NCBI GenBank assembly: GCA_003153575.1
Contig: PLZW01000022.1
Coordinates: 80,909 to 144,908 of the forward strand
DNA: 64,000 bases
Origin: Acidimicrobiaceae bacterium
Lineage (GTDB): Bacteria > Actinomycetota > Acidimicrobiia > Acidimicrobiales > RAAP-2
Direction of reading: 5' to 3'
A program made the translations under genes and the position numbers. Positions 11,108 through 20,394 of this stretch are shown in pieces (position 1 is the first letter of the stretch; each line of letters starts with the position of its first letter). The notes under the pieces were generated by a model. The model was not told the DNA's origin, made no database searches, and saw only the letters and a program-made list of their open reading frames with translations.

Positions 11108-11725
11108 TCACCAGCCCCGGGCGACCCACTCGTCGAGGTGGGGTGACTCGTTCCCGATCGTCGTGCCCGCACCGTGGCCGGGTAGCACGATGGTGTCGGC
11201 GCCGAAGGCCCCGAACAGCCGCCCTTCGATGGAGCGGATGATGGTGCCGAAGTCGGCGTCCTCGAACGATGTGTTGCCCGGCCCGCCCGGAAAGAGCGTG
11301 TCCCCGCTGAACAGTAAGGGCGTGCCCTCGACGGCGAAGCACATCGACCCGGGGGTGTGGCCGGGGGTGGCGATGGTGGCCACCTTGAGGCGGCCCACCT
11401 CGACCACCGACTCGTCCTCCAGGATCTGGTCGTAGGAGGGGAGCATGGCGGCGTCCGCCAGAGTCACGGCCACATCGATCCCGGCGTCGCGGACGGCCTC
11501 GACGGCCTGGATGTGGTCCCAGTGCCCGTGGGTCTCGACCACCTGTCCAACATTGAGGTCCCGGCACAGCTCGAGGAGGAGATCGTGCTCGTTGGCGGCG
11601 TCGATGAGCAGCGAGTCACCCGTCTCCCGGCAGCGCACGATATAGACATTGTTCTCGACGGGTCCGACCACTACCCGGTGGACCTCTACGGCTGTGTCCT
11701 GGTAGTCGATGACGGTCTCGGCCAT
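11108..11725 (-). CDS. MBL-fold metallo-hydrolase (glyoxalase II-like)
   Basis: VETHGHWDHI motif, ATPGHTPGSMCF, LFSGDTLFPGGPG; AGGAGG RBS 8 nt upstream of ATG. Confidence 0.9.
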   Translation of the reverse strand: MAETVIDYQDTAVEVHRVVVGPVENNVYIVRCRETGDSLLIDAANEHDLLLELCRDLNVGQVVETHGHWDHIQAVEAVRDAGIDVAVTLADAAMLPSYDQILEDESVVEVGRLKVATIATPGHTPGSMCFAVEGTPLLFSGDTLFPGGPGNTSFEDADFGTIIRSIEGRLFGAFGADTIVLPGHGAGTTIGNESPHLDEWVARGW

Positions 11726-11876
11726 GGGTACCACCTCCTAGGCACGAGCGTAGCGGGGGCCTCCACCCGTTGGTCACCGACGGCGGGGTTCTGGTAGACA
11801 AACAGGGCACGTTGTCCCTGTGGGGGCACCACCACACGACGTCCCCGGTGGGGGACTCCACTGGATGGAGACAAGG

Positions 11877-12992
11877 ATGAATTTCGCATTCAGCGAGGAG
11901 CAGGACGAGCTCCGCAAGTCGGTGCGTCGGTTCCTCGACGACAAATCGCCCGAGACCGAGGTCCGGCGGCTCATGGAGACGACCGAGGGCTACGACCCCG
12001 AAGTGTGGACGCAGATGGCCGAACAGCTCGGCCTGCAGTCGCTGACCATTCCCGAAGAGTTCGGCGGGAGCGGCTTCTCGTACGTCGAGCTGATCGTGGT
12101 TCTGGAGGAGATGGGAGCCGCCCTCTTGTGCTCCCCCTTCTTCGCCACGGTGGCCCTGGCCGCCAACGCCTTGCTGACCTCGGGCGACACGAAGGCCCAG
12201 GAATACCTGCTCCCGGGGATCGCCTCGGGGGAGACCATCGCCACACTGGCCTTCACCGAGGACTCGGGGCGGTGGGACGCCGACGGCATCACCTTGGCCG
12301 CCACTCCGGCGGCCGACGGCTGGGCCCTCAACGGTCACAAGTCGTTCGTGATCGACGGCCACACCGCCGACCTGATCCTGGTGGTGGGGCGCACCGACGC
12401 AGGCCTGTCCCTGTTCGGTGTCAAGAGTGACGCCGAAGGCCTCACCCGCACGCCGCTGGCCACCATGGACCAGACACGCAAGCAGGCCCGCCTGGAGTTC
12501 GACGAGACCCCGGCCTGGCTGATCGGGACCGAGGGTGGCGCCGAGGCCGGCCTGTCCAAAACGCTCGACCTGGCCGCCGTGGCCCTGGCCGCGGAGCAGG
12601 TGGGCGGGGCCCAGCGTTGTCTGGAGAGCTCGGTCGAGTACGCCAAGACACGCATTCAGTTCGGTCGTCCGATCGGCAGCTTCCAGGCCATCAAGCACAA
12701 GTGCGCCGACATGCTGCTCGAGGTCGAGTCGGCCAAGTCGGCCGCCTACTACGCCGGTTGGGCCGCCGCCGAGGACTCCGACGAGCTTCCGGTCGTGGCC
12801 AGCCTGGCCAAGTCCTACTGCTCCGAGGCCTACTTTCACGCAGCCGCCGAGACCATTCAGATCCACGGCGGCATCGGCTTCACATGGGAGCATCCGGCCC
12901 ACCTCTACTTCAAGAGGGCCAAGTCCTCGGAGCTCATGCTGGGCGACCCGTCATACCATCGGGAGCTGTTGGCCCAGCGCATCGGGATCTGA
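11877..12992 (+). CDS. acyl-CoA dehydrogenase family protein
   Basis: MNFAFSEEQDELRKSVRRFL..., RIQFGRPIGSFQAIKHKCADMLLEVE, IQIHGGIGFTWEHPAHLYFKRA. Confidence 0.92.
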   Translation: MNFAFSEEQDELRKSVRRFLDDKSPETEVRRLMETTEGYDPEVWTQMAEQLGLQSLTIPEEFGGSGFSYVELIVVLEEMGAALLCSPFFATVALAANALLTSGDTKAQEYLLPGIASGETIATLAFTEDSGRWDADGITLAATPAADGWALNGHKSFVIDGHTADLILVVGRTDAGLSLFGVKSDAEGLTRTPLATMDQTRKQARLEFDETPAWLIGTEGGAEAGLSKTLDLAAVALAAEQVGGAQRCLESSVEYAKTRIQFGRPIGSFQAIKHKCADMLLEVESAKSAAYYAGWAAAEDSDELPVVASLAKSYCSEAYFHAAAETIQIHGGIGFTWEHPAHLYFKRAKSSELMLGDPSYHRELLAQRIGI

Positions 12993-13097
12993 CCGGCGTC
13001 CCTCCACCGCCTACCCTGACTACCGTGGTCCCCGCCCGGGGCCACAACTCGGGTCGCACCATCCCCTGTCTGGCCCACCCTCCCGGAAACGAGTGAC

Positions 13098-13712
13098 ATG
13101 CGGAAGTACCTGGCCTTTCTCCTGTTGGGCATCCTCACGTTGGTGGGTGCCGGCTTCGCCTTTCTCGGCGCCTCGCAGTCGTCGAGCGCCGCCCCCCTGG
13201 GAAAGGCCGTCACCAACACGCTGAAGGCGTCCAACTTCACCGAGGACCTGGTCGAGAGGACACCCCAGGGGACTGAGCAGGCCAGTCTGGTCTTCCAGTC
13301 CCCGGACCGCCTGGGCGGCTGGCTGATCAGCGGCAAGCGCAAGACCTACCTGTACATCATCGGCAACGCCGAGTACATCGCTATTACCCGCTCGGTCTCG
13401 GCGCCGGCGCCGACCACGTTCTACCGCCAGCAGTCGCAGGGTGCGGTCGCCGTGGACCCGGCCCACACCTATCTTCCGTATTACAACAAGGGACCTTCCA
13501 CCCGGAACGGATCGGTCACCACCGTCACCCTCTCGCAGGGTGGACAGACCGAGACCCTGACCTACACGGTCACCGGGAACTACGTGTCCGACTTCAAGGC
13601 GAAGGTCACCGGCGGGTCCATCGATCTGACCATCTCGAACGTCGGATCGTCGGCTCCGGTGGCACTGCCCAAGGGATACAAGATCACGAAGACCGTCCCG
13701 ACGCAGGGCTGA
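13098..13712 (+). CDS. secreted/membrane-anchored protein of unknown function
   Basis: N-terminal hydrophobic segment RKYLAFLLLGILTLVGAGFAFLGA followed by extracytoplasmic-like sequence. Confidence 0.65.
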   Translation: MRKYLAFLLLGILTLVGAGFAFLGASQSSSAAPLGKAVTNTLKASNFTEDLVERTPQGTEQASLVFQSPDRLGGWLISGKRKTYLYIIGNAEYIAITRSVSAPAPTTFYRQQSQGAVAVDPAHTYLPYYNKGPSTRNGSVTTVTLSQGGQTETLTYTVTGNYVSDFKAKVTGGSIDLTISNVGSSAPVALPKGYKITKTVPTQG

Positions 13713-13732
13713 CCTCGCAGCTCGGCGCTCCA

Positions 13733-13762
13733 ACGCCCGGCTCACCTACGCCCGGCTCACCT
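13733..13762. repeat. 15-bp perfect tandem repeat (ACGCCCGGCTCACCT x2)
   Basis: Direct reading; convergent intergenic spacer. Confidence 0.85.
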
Positions 13763-13783
13763 ACTCCCGACGACCCAGTCCTT

Positions 13784-13804
13784 GTCCCGTCGATAAGGCG
13801 GGAC
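13784..13804. terminator. hairpin GTCCCG-N9-CGGGAC between convergent genes
   Basis: 6-bp perfect stem; no clear T-tract. Confidence 0.4.
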
Positions 13805-13807
13805 CGC

Positions 13808-14542
13808 TCACCCGGAACGGTCGGCCACGAGTTCGTCGATGCGCCGCCGCAGGGCACGTGCCGCTCCTTCCGGGTCGTCGGCGCCCACCAGCCAGCGCAC
13901 AACCACGAAGTGGCGGGCACCGGATTCGACGAGCGGTCCGACGCTATCCGGGTCCACGCCTCCGGTGACCCACACCGGCCACGGCGACGTCCGGACGGCG
14001 TGGGCCACGTATCCCGGCCCCGTGCCGGGACGTCCGGGCTTGGTCGGGGTCGCCACCACCGGCCCGGCGGACAGATAGTCGACCGGAGCGGGCACGACCA
14101 TGTTCCCGTCGCCTACGGCAGCGGCCAGTTCGCCAGGCGCGTGGGTCGACAATCCGAGGATCGCGACTTCGCCGATGACTGCCCGCGCTTCGATGGCGGA
14201 CATATCGTCCTGGCCGACATGGACGCCGTCGGCGCCCATCGCCGAGGCAAGATCGGGCCGGTCATTGAGCACGAAGGGGACCCCTGCCGCGGCGCACACC
14301 CGCTGCACGAGAGTCGCCCTCGCCACAAGTGTCCGGTCGTCGAGGTCCTTCTCTCGGAATTGGACCACGTCCACCCCGCCGGCGATGCACCGGCCCACGA
14401 AGGACTCGAGATCGGGTCGATCCGGGGCGCACAGGTAGAGGCGACGGCGTCCGAGTTCCCACCGATCGGCCGCCGGAGACGTAGTCGTCGGGTCGGGAGA
14501 ACCGGCTGTCGTGACTGGTCCGGGCGAGTCGGGCGGGTTCAC
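13808..14542 (-). CDS. thiE: thiamine-phosphate synthase
   Basis: DVVQFREKDLDDRTL, PFVLNDRPDLASAMGADGVHVGQDDM, LGLSTHAPGEL; GTG start in a GTGA 4-bp overlap with upstream gene. Confidence 0.85.
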   Translation of the reverse strand: MNPPDSPGPVTTAGSPDPTTTSPAADRWELGRRRLYLCAPDRPDLESFVGRCIAGGVDVVQFREKDLDDRTLVARATLVQRVCAAAGVPFVLNDRPDLASAMGADGVHVGQDDMSAIEARAVIGEVAILGLSTHAPGELAAAVGDGNMVVPAPVDYLSAGPVVATPTKPGRPGTGPGYVAHAVRTSPWPVWVTGGVDPDSVGPLVESGARHFVVVRWLVGADDPEGAARALRRRIDELVADRSG

Positions 14543-15126
14543 CCCGGGTTGGGGAGTTTGGCTCTGGCCTCGGCCTTCATCTGCTGCTTGAACTGGCGGA
14601 CCTTGGCCAGCGCCTCGGGGGAGTCGATGTCGGCCACCGAACGGTGCGAGCCGGACTCGCCGTAGGCACCGGCGGCCTTCTCCCACCCCGGCGGCCCGAC
14701 GCCGACCTGCTTGCCCAGGAGGGCCACGAAGATGCGGGCCTTCTGATCGCCGAAGCCGGGAAGCGCCTTGACGTTGGCGATGAGCTGCCTGCCGTCCTCG
14801 GCCGTCGTCCAGATGGCTGATGCGTCACCGCCGTACGTGTCGACCACGGCCCGGCAGACCTCTTGGACGCGACCGGCCATGGAGCGGGGGAACCGGTGGA
14901 GGGCGGGCTTGGCGCCGAACACGGCGGCCAGTTCGTCGGGGGGCATGGCGGCGATGGCCGCGGGGTCGAGTTTGCCCCCCAGCCGCTCCTTCAGATCGAG
15001 CGGCGCCTTGAACGCCCGCTCCATGGGGATCTGCTGATCGAGGACCATGCCGATCAGGAGGGCGAGGGGTTCGGACGACAGGAGTGCGTCCGCATCGGTA
15101 TTACCGGTGAGCCACAACACGCCCAC
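14539..15126 (-). CDS. HhH-GPD family protein (DNA glycosylase-like)
   Basis: SEPLALLIGMVLDQQIPMERAFKAPLDLKERLG...LPGFGDQKARIFVALLGKQ; start could instead be GTG at 15120. Confidence 0.75.
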   Translation of the reverse strand: MGVLWLTGNTDADALLSSEPLALLIGMVLDQQIPMERAFKAPLDLKERLGGKLDPAAIAAMPPDELAAVFGAKPALHRFPRSMAGRVQEVCRAVVDTYGGDASAIWTTAEDGRQLIANVKALPGFGDQKARIFVALLGKQVGVGPPGWEKAAGAYGESGSHRSVADIDSPEALAKVRQFKQQMKAEARAKLPNPG

Positions 15127-15206
15127 AGGCTAGCCCGGGTCGGAGAGTGGCACTCCCGGCAATCGCTGCAAATGGGGCGATCGGAACGGACGCGAGGGTG
15201 CCCGAC

Positions 15207-17924
15207 TCAGGTCGACCAGGGGTCCGGCGCGGCGCCGTCGATGCCGTAGCGGGCGACGGCGGCATCCACCGCACCCTCCGGGAGGGTGCCGTCGGCCACC
15301 AGGCCCTCGAGGGCGGCGACGACCACATGGGCGGCATCCACCTCGAAGTAGCGGCGCAGCACCTCCCGGGTGTCGGACCGACCGAATCCGTCGGTGCCGA
15401 GCGAAGTGAAGTGTCGCGGCATCCACCGGGAGACCTGGTCGGGAACGGCCCGCATGAAGTCGGTGACGGCTACGATCGGGCCCTCGGAGTCGGCCAATGA
15501 CGCAGTCACGTGGGGGATGCGGGCTCCGGCGGCGGGGCGCAGGCGGTTGTGGCGGTCGACCGACAGGGCGTCCTCGCGGAGCGCCTTGTAGGAGGTGACC
15601 GACCATGACTCGGCACCCACGCCCCAGTCCTCGGCCAGCAGTCGACGGGCCTCCATGGCCGCTCGCCAGGCAGTGCCCGAAAACAGCAGCGTGACCCGGG
15701 GTGCGGACCCTGGCGCCTCATCGGGCGGGCCGGCGAAGCGGTACATGCCCCGGACCGTTCCCGTTCGCACCCGCTCCGCCTCCGACGGCTCCGTCGGGAG
15801 GGCCGGCATCACGTAGTTCTCGTTGTAAAGGGTCAGATACCAGTACCGATCTACCGGCTCGGGCCCCGTCATCTGCCGGATCCCGTCCTCCACGATGATC
15901 GCCACCTCGTGGGCGAACGCCGGGTCGTACGCCTCGACCGACGGGTAGGCGGAGGCCAGCAGGAGCGAGTGGCCGTCCTGGTGCTGGAGGCCCTCGCCAT
16001 TCAACGTGGTGCGACCAGCGGTGCAGCCCAGGAGGAACCCGCGGCCCCGGCTGTCGCCGAGGGCCCACAGGAGGTCGCCCACCCGCTGGAAGCCGAACAT
16101 CGAGTAGAGGAGGTAGCAGGGGATGAGCGCCTCGCCCCACGTGGCATACGAGGTGGCGGCGGCGGTGAAGGTGGCCGTCGCCCCGGCCTCGGTGATCCCC
16201 TCCTGCAGGACCTGCCCGGTGGCACTTTCGGCGTAGTGGAGGGCCAGGCCGGCGTCCACCGGTGTGTAGCGCTGTCCGTCCGGGGCGTAGATCTGGGCCT
16301 CACTGATGAGCGACTCGAGGCCGAAGGTGCGGGCCTCGTCGGACACGATGGGCACGATCCGCCGTCCGATGCCCGGATCGCGGGTCAGCGACCGGAGCAG
16401 CCGGGCGAACGCCATTGTCGTCGAAACCTCCTGGCGGCCGGAGCCGCCGAGGAGGTCGGCGAAGGCGTCCGGCTGGGGGTGCGGCAGAGGCCGGGCCCGG
16501 ACGACCCGCCGGGGGAGGGGACCGCCGAGGGCCAGTCGCCGCTCGGCCAGGTACTTGCCGGCCGCCGAGTCAGGTTCGGGCCGGTAGTACGGGGGGAGGT
16601 CCTCGTCGAGGTCCGCCTCGGCGATCTCCTCATGGAGGTAGAGCCGGTCGCGGAGTGTCCGGAGCTGATCTTTGGTCATCTTTTTGATCTGGTGGGTGGC
16701 GTTGCGGGCCTCGATCTCCGGACCGAGCGTCCACCCCTTGACCGTCTTGGCCAGGATGGCGGTCGGTGCACCGGTGTGCTCGGTGGCCGACCGGTAGGCG
16801 GCGTAGAGCTTGCGGTAGTCGTGGCCGCCCCGGGGGAGGCTCTGGAGCTCGGCGTCGGTCAGGTGCTCGACGAGTGCGGCCAGCCGGGGGTCGGGTCCGA
16901 AGAAATGCTCCCGGATGTAAGCCCCCGATTCGGTGGCGTACTTCTGGAACTCGCCGTCGACCGTCTCGTTCATGCGTGCCAGGAGGACCCCGTCGACGTC
17001 CCGGGCGAGCAGGTCGTCCCAGGTACGGCCCCAGATCACCTTGAGGACGTTCCAACCAGCGCCGCGCAGGGTGGCCTCGAACTCCTGGATCACCTTGCCG
17101 TTGCCGCGGACAGGACCGTCGAGCCGCTGGAGGTTGCAGTTGACCACCAGGGTGAGGTTGTCGAGGTGCTCCCGGCCGGCCATGCCGAGCAGGGCGATCG
17201 TCTCGGGCTCGTCGAACTCGCCGTCGCCGACGAATCCCCAGACCCGACTGGAGGACGTGTCGGCGAGCCCGCGGGCGGCGAGGTAGCGGGCAAGGTGCGC
17301 CTGGGCGATGGCGTTGATGGGACCGAGTCCCATCGAGACCGTCGGGAACTCCCAGAAGTCGGGCATCAGGCGGGGGTGCGGGTAGGACGACAGGCCGTCG
17401 CCTCCCACCTCGAAGCGGAAGTTGTCGAGCTGATCCTCGGCGAGGCGTCCCTCGACGAACGCCCGGGCGTAGATGCCGGGGGAGGCGTGGCCCTGAAAGT
17501 ACACCTGGTCGCCGGGCCCCCCATCGTCCTTGCCCCGGAAGAAGTGGTTGAAGCCCACCTCGTACAAGGCGGCCGAGCTGGCGTAGGTGGACAGGTGGCC
17601 GCCCACCGCCTCGGACCGGATGTTGGCCCGGACCACCATGACCGCGGCGTTCCACCGGATGAACGCGCGGATCCGCCGCTCGAGGAACTCGTCGCCGGGA
17701 AAGTCGGGCTCGGCGTCGGACGGGATGCTGTTGACGTACGGGGTCGAGACGGTGACGGGAAAGTCGACCTGGGACTGGCGGGCCCGCTCGAGGACCCGCA
17801 TCAAGAGGTAGCGGGCCCGGTTGCGACCGTGCTCGCGGACCACATCGTCGAATGCGGCCAACCACTCCTCGGTCTCCTCGCGATCGAGGTCGGGAAGTTG
17901 ATGGGCCACTCCGTCGAACAACAT
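15207..17924 (-). CDS. aceE: pyruvate dehydrogenase E1 component, homodimeric type
   Basis: FPGDEFLERRIRAFIRWNAAVMVVRAN, FVGDGEFDEPETIALLGMAGREHLDNLTLVVNCNLQRLDGPVRGNGKVIQEFE (ThDP motif), TSLGTDGFGRSDTREVLRRYFEVDA. Confidence 0.95.
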   Translation of the reverse strand: MLFDGVAHQLPDLDREETEEWLAAFDDVVREHGRNRARYLLMRVLERARQSQVDFPVTVSTPYVNSIPSDAEPDFPGDEFLERRIRAFIRWNAAVMVVRANIRSEAVGGHLSTYASSAALYEVGFNHFFRGKDDGGPGDQVYFQGHASPGIYARAFVEGRLAEDQLDNFRFEVGGDGLSSYPHPRLMPDFWEFPTVSMGLGPINAIAQAHLARYLAARGLADTSSSRVWGFVGDGEFDEPETIALLGMAGREHLDNLTLVVNCNLQRLDGPVRGNGKVIQEFEATLRGAGWNVLKVIWGRTWDDLLARDVDGVLLARMNETVDGEFQKYATESGAYIREHFFGPDPRLAALVEHLTDAELQSLPRGGHDYRKLYAAYRSATEHTGAPTAILAKTVKGWTLGPEIEARNATHQIKKMTKDQLRTLRDRLYLHEEIAEADLDEDLPPYYRPEPDSAAGKYLAERRLALGGPLPRRVVRARPLPHPQPDAFADLLGGSGRQEVSTTMAFARLLRSLTRDPGIGRRIVPIVSDEARTFGLESLISEAQIYAPDGQRYTPVDAGLALHYAESATGQVLQEGITEAGATATFTAAATSYATWGEALIPCYLLYSMFGFQRVGDLLWALGDSRGRGFLLGCTAGRTTLNGEGLQHQDGHSLLLASAYPSVEAYDPAFAHEVAIIVEDGIRQMTGPEPVDRYWYLTLYNENYVMPALPTEPSEAERVRTGTVRGMYRFAGPPDEAPGSAPRVTLLFSGTAWRAAMEARRLLAEDWGVGAESWSVTSYKALREDALSVDRHNRLRPAAGARIPHVTASLADSEGPIVAVTDFMRAVPDQVSRWMPRHFTSLGTDGFGRSDTREVLRRYFEVDAAHVVVAALEGLVADGTLPEGAVDAAVARYGIDGAAPDPWST

Positions 17925-18027
17925 CACCCCATGCTTCCACGCACCGGGTGGGGACGCGGCACACGGCGCGCCGTGCGTGGCCCCGGTTCCGGTCCCGGTC
18001 GGTCGGCGCAGCGGGCATGCTGGAGGC

Positions 18028-18534
18028 ATGGACGATCGACGCATTTCGACCGGGGCCGCACCGGTCGTGGTCTACACCGACGGCTCGTGCCTCGGGAACC
18101 CCGGTCCCGGCGGATGGGCCTGGGTCGTGGACGGTGGTCCCTCCGACTCGGGTGGTGAACCCCACACCACCAACCAGCGCATGGAAGTCACAGCCGTGAT
18201 CCGGGCCCTCGAGGCCCTGTCGGGACCGGTCCATGTGGTGAGCGATTCGACCTACGTAGTCAACTGCTTCCGCCAGAACTGGCACGCCGGCTGGATGCGG
18301 CGGGGCTGGAAGAACTCGCAGGGCAAGCCGGTGGCCAACCGCGACCTGTGGGAGGCCCTGTTCGCCCTGGCACTCGACCCCGCCCGCGCGGTCACCTTCG
18401 AATGGGTGAAGGGCCACTCGGGCGATCGGATGAACGACGTGGTCGACGCCCTCGCCACTGCGGCAGCTGGCCGCCAGGACCCCTCGGCCCCCCCGCCGGA
18501 TGCCGGTTTGGGCCAGGGGCGTCTGCTCCCGTAA
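18028..18534 (+). CDS. rnhA: ribonuclease HI
   Basis: VVYTDGSCLGNPGPGGWAWV, TNQRMEVTAVIRALEAL, VSDSTYVVNC, FEWVKGHSGDRMND. Confidence 0.93.
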   Translation: MDDRRISTGAAPVVVYTDGSCLGNPGPGGWAWVVDGGPSDSGGEPHTTNQRMEVTAVIRALEALSGPVHVVSDSTYVVNCFRQNWHAGWMRRGWKNSQGKPVANRDLWEALFALALDPARAVTFEWVKGHSGDRMNDVVDALATAAAGRQDPSAPPPDAGLGQGRLLP

Positions 18535-18543
18535 TCTGACGCC

Positions 18544-19311
18544 ATGGAGATCAACGGAAGTTCAGCAATCATCACCGGAGGGGCCTCGGGCCTCGGTGAG
18601 GCCACGGCCCGCAAGCTCGCCACGGAAGGCGTGCGGGTCACCGTGTTCGACCGGAACGAAGAGCGGGGCAAGGAAGTCGTCGCCGAGATCGGCGGGACGG
18701 CGAACTTCGTGGGGGGTGACGTCACCGACCCCGACGACTGCCAGAAGGCGGTGGACCAGGCGGCCGACGGCGGCAACCTGCGGATCACCGTCAACTGCGC
18801 GGGCACCGGCTGGGTCGGTCGTGTGATCAACCGCGACGGCTCGCCCCACGAACTGGCGCCGTTCAAGTTCATCCAGGACCTGAACGTCATCGGCACCTTC
18901 AACGTCATGACCAAGGCCGCGTCGGCCATGGCCCAGGTCGAGCCCCAGGAGAACGGCGAGCGCGGCGTGATCGTTAACACCGCCTCCGTCGCCGCCATCG
19001 ACGGACAGATCGGCCAGCTCGCCTACTCGGCCTCGAAGGGTGCGATCGTCGGGATGACGCTGCCCGCCGCCCGCGACCTGGCTGTCGTCGGCATCCGCGT
19101 ACTCACCATCGCCCCCGGACTCTTCGACACGCCGCTCCTGGCCATGCTGCCCGACGAAGCCCGCGACGCCCTGGCCGAATCGGTCAACTTCCCGAAGCGG
19201 CTCGGCAACCCTGCCGAGTACGGCGCCCTGGTGGCCCACATCGCCTCCAACAGCTATCTCAACGCCGAGGTGATCCGCCTCGACGGCGGCATCCGGATGC
19301 CGCCGAAGTAG
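18544..19311 (+). CDS. SDR family oxidoreductase (3-hydroxyacyl-CoA dehydrogenase-like)
   Basis: GGASGLGEATARKLA, YSASKGAIVGMTLPAARDLA, TIAPGLFDTPLL. Confidence 0.9.
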   Translation: MEINGSSAIITGGASGLGEATARKLATEGVRVTVFDRNEERGKEVVAEIGGTANFVGGDVTDPDDCQKAVDQAADGGNLRITVNCAGTGWVGRVINRDGSPHELAPFKFIQDLNVIGTFNVMTKAASAMAQVEPQENGERGVIVNTASVAAIDGQIGQLAYSASKGAIVGMTLPAARDLAVVGIRVLTIAPGLFDTPLLAMLPDEARDALAESVNFPKRLGNPAEYGALVAHIASNSYLNAEVIRLDGGIRMPPK

Positions 19312-19359
19312 CCTGCGCAACCACCACGACGGAGGTCCGGTGCCCGGGGTCAGCGGTAA

Positions 19360-19381
19360 GGTCATGGTCGTCCCCATGACC
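19360..19381. promoter_or_regulatory. 8-bp perfect inverted repeat GGTCATGG-TCGTCC-CCATGACC covering candidate uORF start codons
   Basis: Direct reading. Confidence 0.45.
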
Positions 19382-19465
19382 GATTTCCCACCGACCCCCG
19401 CCACCGTGCGCGGCTGGCCCCGAACGTTCGCCCTGCCACGAGGTGGGGAGCAGGGACGACGTTGA
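19364..19465 (+). CDS. candidate 33-aa (or 29-aa from 19376) leader ORF overlapping methyltransferase start
   Basis: ATG GTC GTC CCC ATG ACC ... CGA CGT TGA; stop overlaps TTG start at 19462 (TTGA). Confidence 0.3.
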   Translation: MVVPMTDFPPTPATVRGWPRTFALPRGGEQGRR

Positions 19466-20289
19466 GCGGGCGCGACGACGGAGGCGATGAGGGCTACCTC
19501 CTGGACAACCGCCAGGCGGAAGCGGGCGTCCGACTGGCCACCATCGCCGAGTTGTTCGATCCGGCCACCTTCCGTGCCCTGGCGGGCACCGGTGTCGGTC
19601 CAGGGTGGCGGTGCTGGGAGGTCGGGGCCGGAGCCGCCTCCGTGCCCTTCTGGCTGGCCGGACGGGTGGGGTCGAGCGGCTCGGTGCTGGCCACCGACAT
19701 CGACCTGAGCTGGATGGGTGACGACTTGCCTCCCGGCGTGACCGCCCTGTGCCACGACGTGGTGGCCGACCCGCCGCCGCCGGGTCCCTTCGACCTCGTG
19801 CACGCACGGCTGCTCCTCGTCCACCTTCCGGACCGGGTCCGGGTGGCCACCATGCTGGCCCGCACGTTGCGCCCCGGTGGGTGGCTCGTCATCGAGGACG
19901 CCGACCCGGCCCTCCAGCCCTTGGCATGCATCGACGAATACGGCGCGGACCAGATCTTGGCCAATAGGGTGCGGTCCGGATTCCGAAGCCTGTTGGCCGC
20001 TCGCGGAGCGGACCTCGACTTCGGACGCACGCTGCCGCGGCTGTTCCGGAGCCTCGGCCTGGTCGACGTCGAGGCGGAGGCCCACTTCCCGGTGACCTCG
20101 CCGTCGAGCGCGGTGCTCGAGCGGGCGACCGTGGAGCAGATCCGTACCGAACTGGTCGCCGCCGACCTGGCGGACGACGACGAGATCGACCGGCACCTGG
20201 CCAACCTGGCCGCCGGGCGCCTCGACGTGGCCACCGCACCCATGGTGTCGACCCGTGGCCGTACGCCCGTCGGAGAGTCGAACGGCTGA
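19462..20289 (+). CDS. SAM-dependent methyltransferase
   Basis: Class I MTase motif WEVGAGAASVPFWLAGRVGSSGSVLATDIDLSWM; TTG start. Confidence 0.8.
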   Translation: MSGRDDGGDEGYLLDNRQAEAGVRLATIAELFDPATFRALAGTGVGPGWRCWEVGAGAASVPFWLAGRVGSSGSVLATDIDLSWMGDDLPPGVTALCHDVVADPPPPGPFDLVHARLLLVHLPDRVRVATMLARTLRPGGWLVIEDADPALQPLACIDEYGADQILANRVRSGFRSLLAARGADLDFGRTLPRLFRSLGLVDVEAEAHFPVTSPSSAVLERATVEQIRTELVAADLADDDEIDRHLANLAAGRLDVATAPMVSTRGRTPVGESNG

Positions 20290-20394
20290 AGTCGCGTCCG
20301 GGTGGGACCGGTAGGCTGGACCTGCGCGGCGACGTGAGGCCACGGGCTCCCTGGCCGGTGACGCCGACCGAACCCGCGCTACGACGACGTCCTG

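Noticed and set aside
15909-18158. 749-aa plus-strand ORF opposite aceE
   Set aside because: Antisense open frame caused by GC-rich codon usage; aceE motifs on the minus strand are continuous
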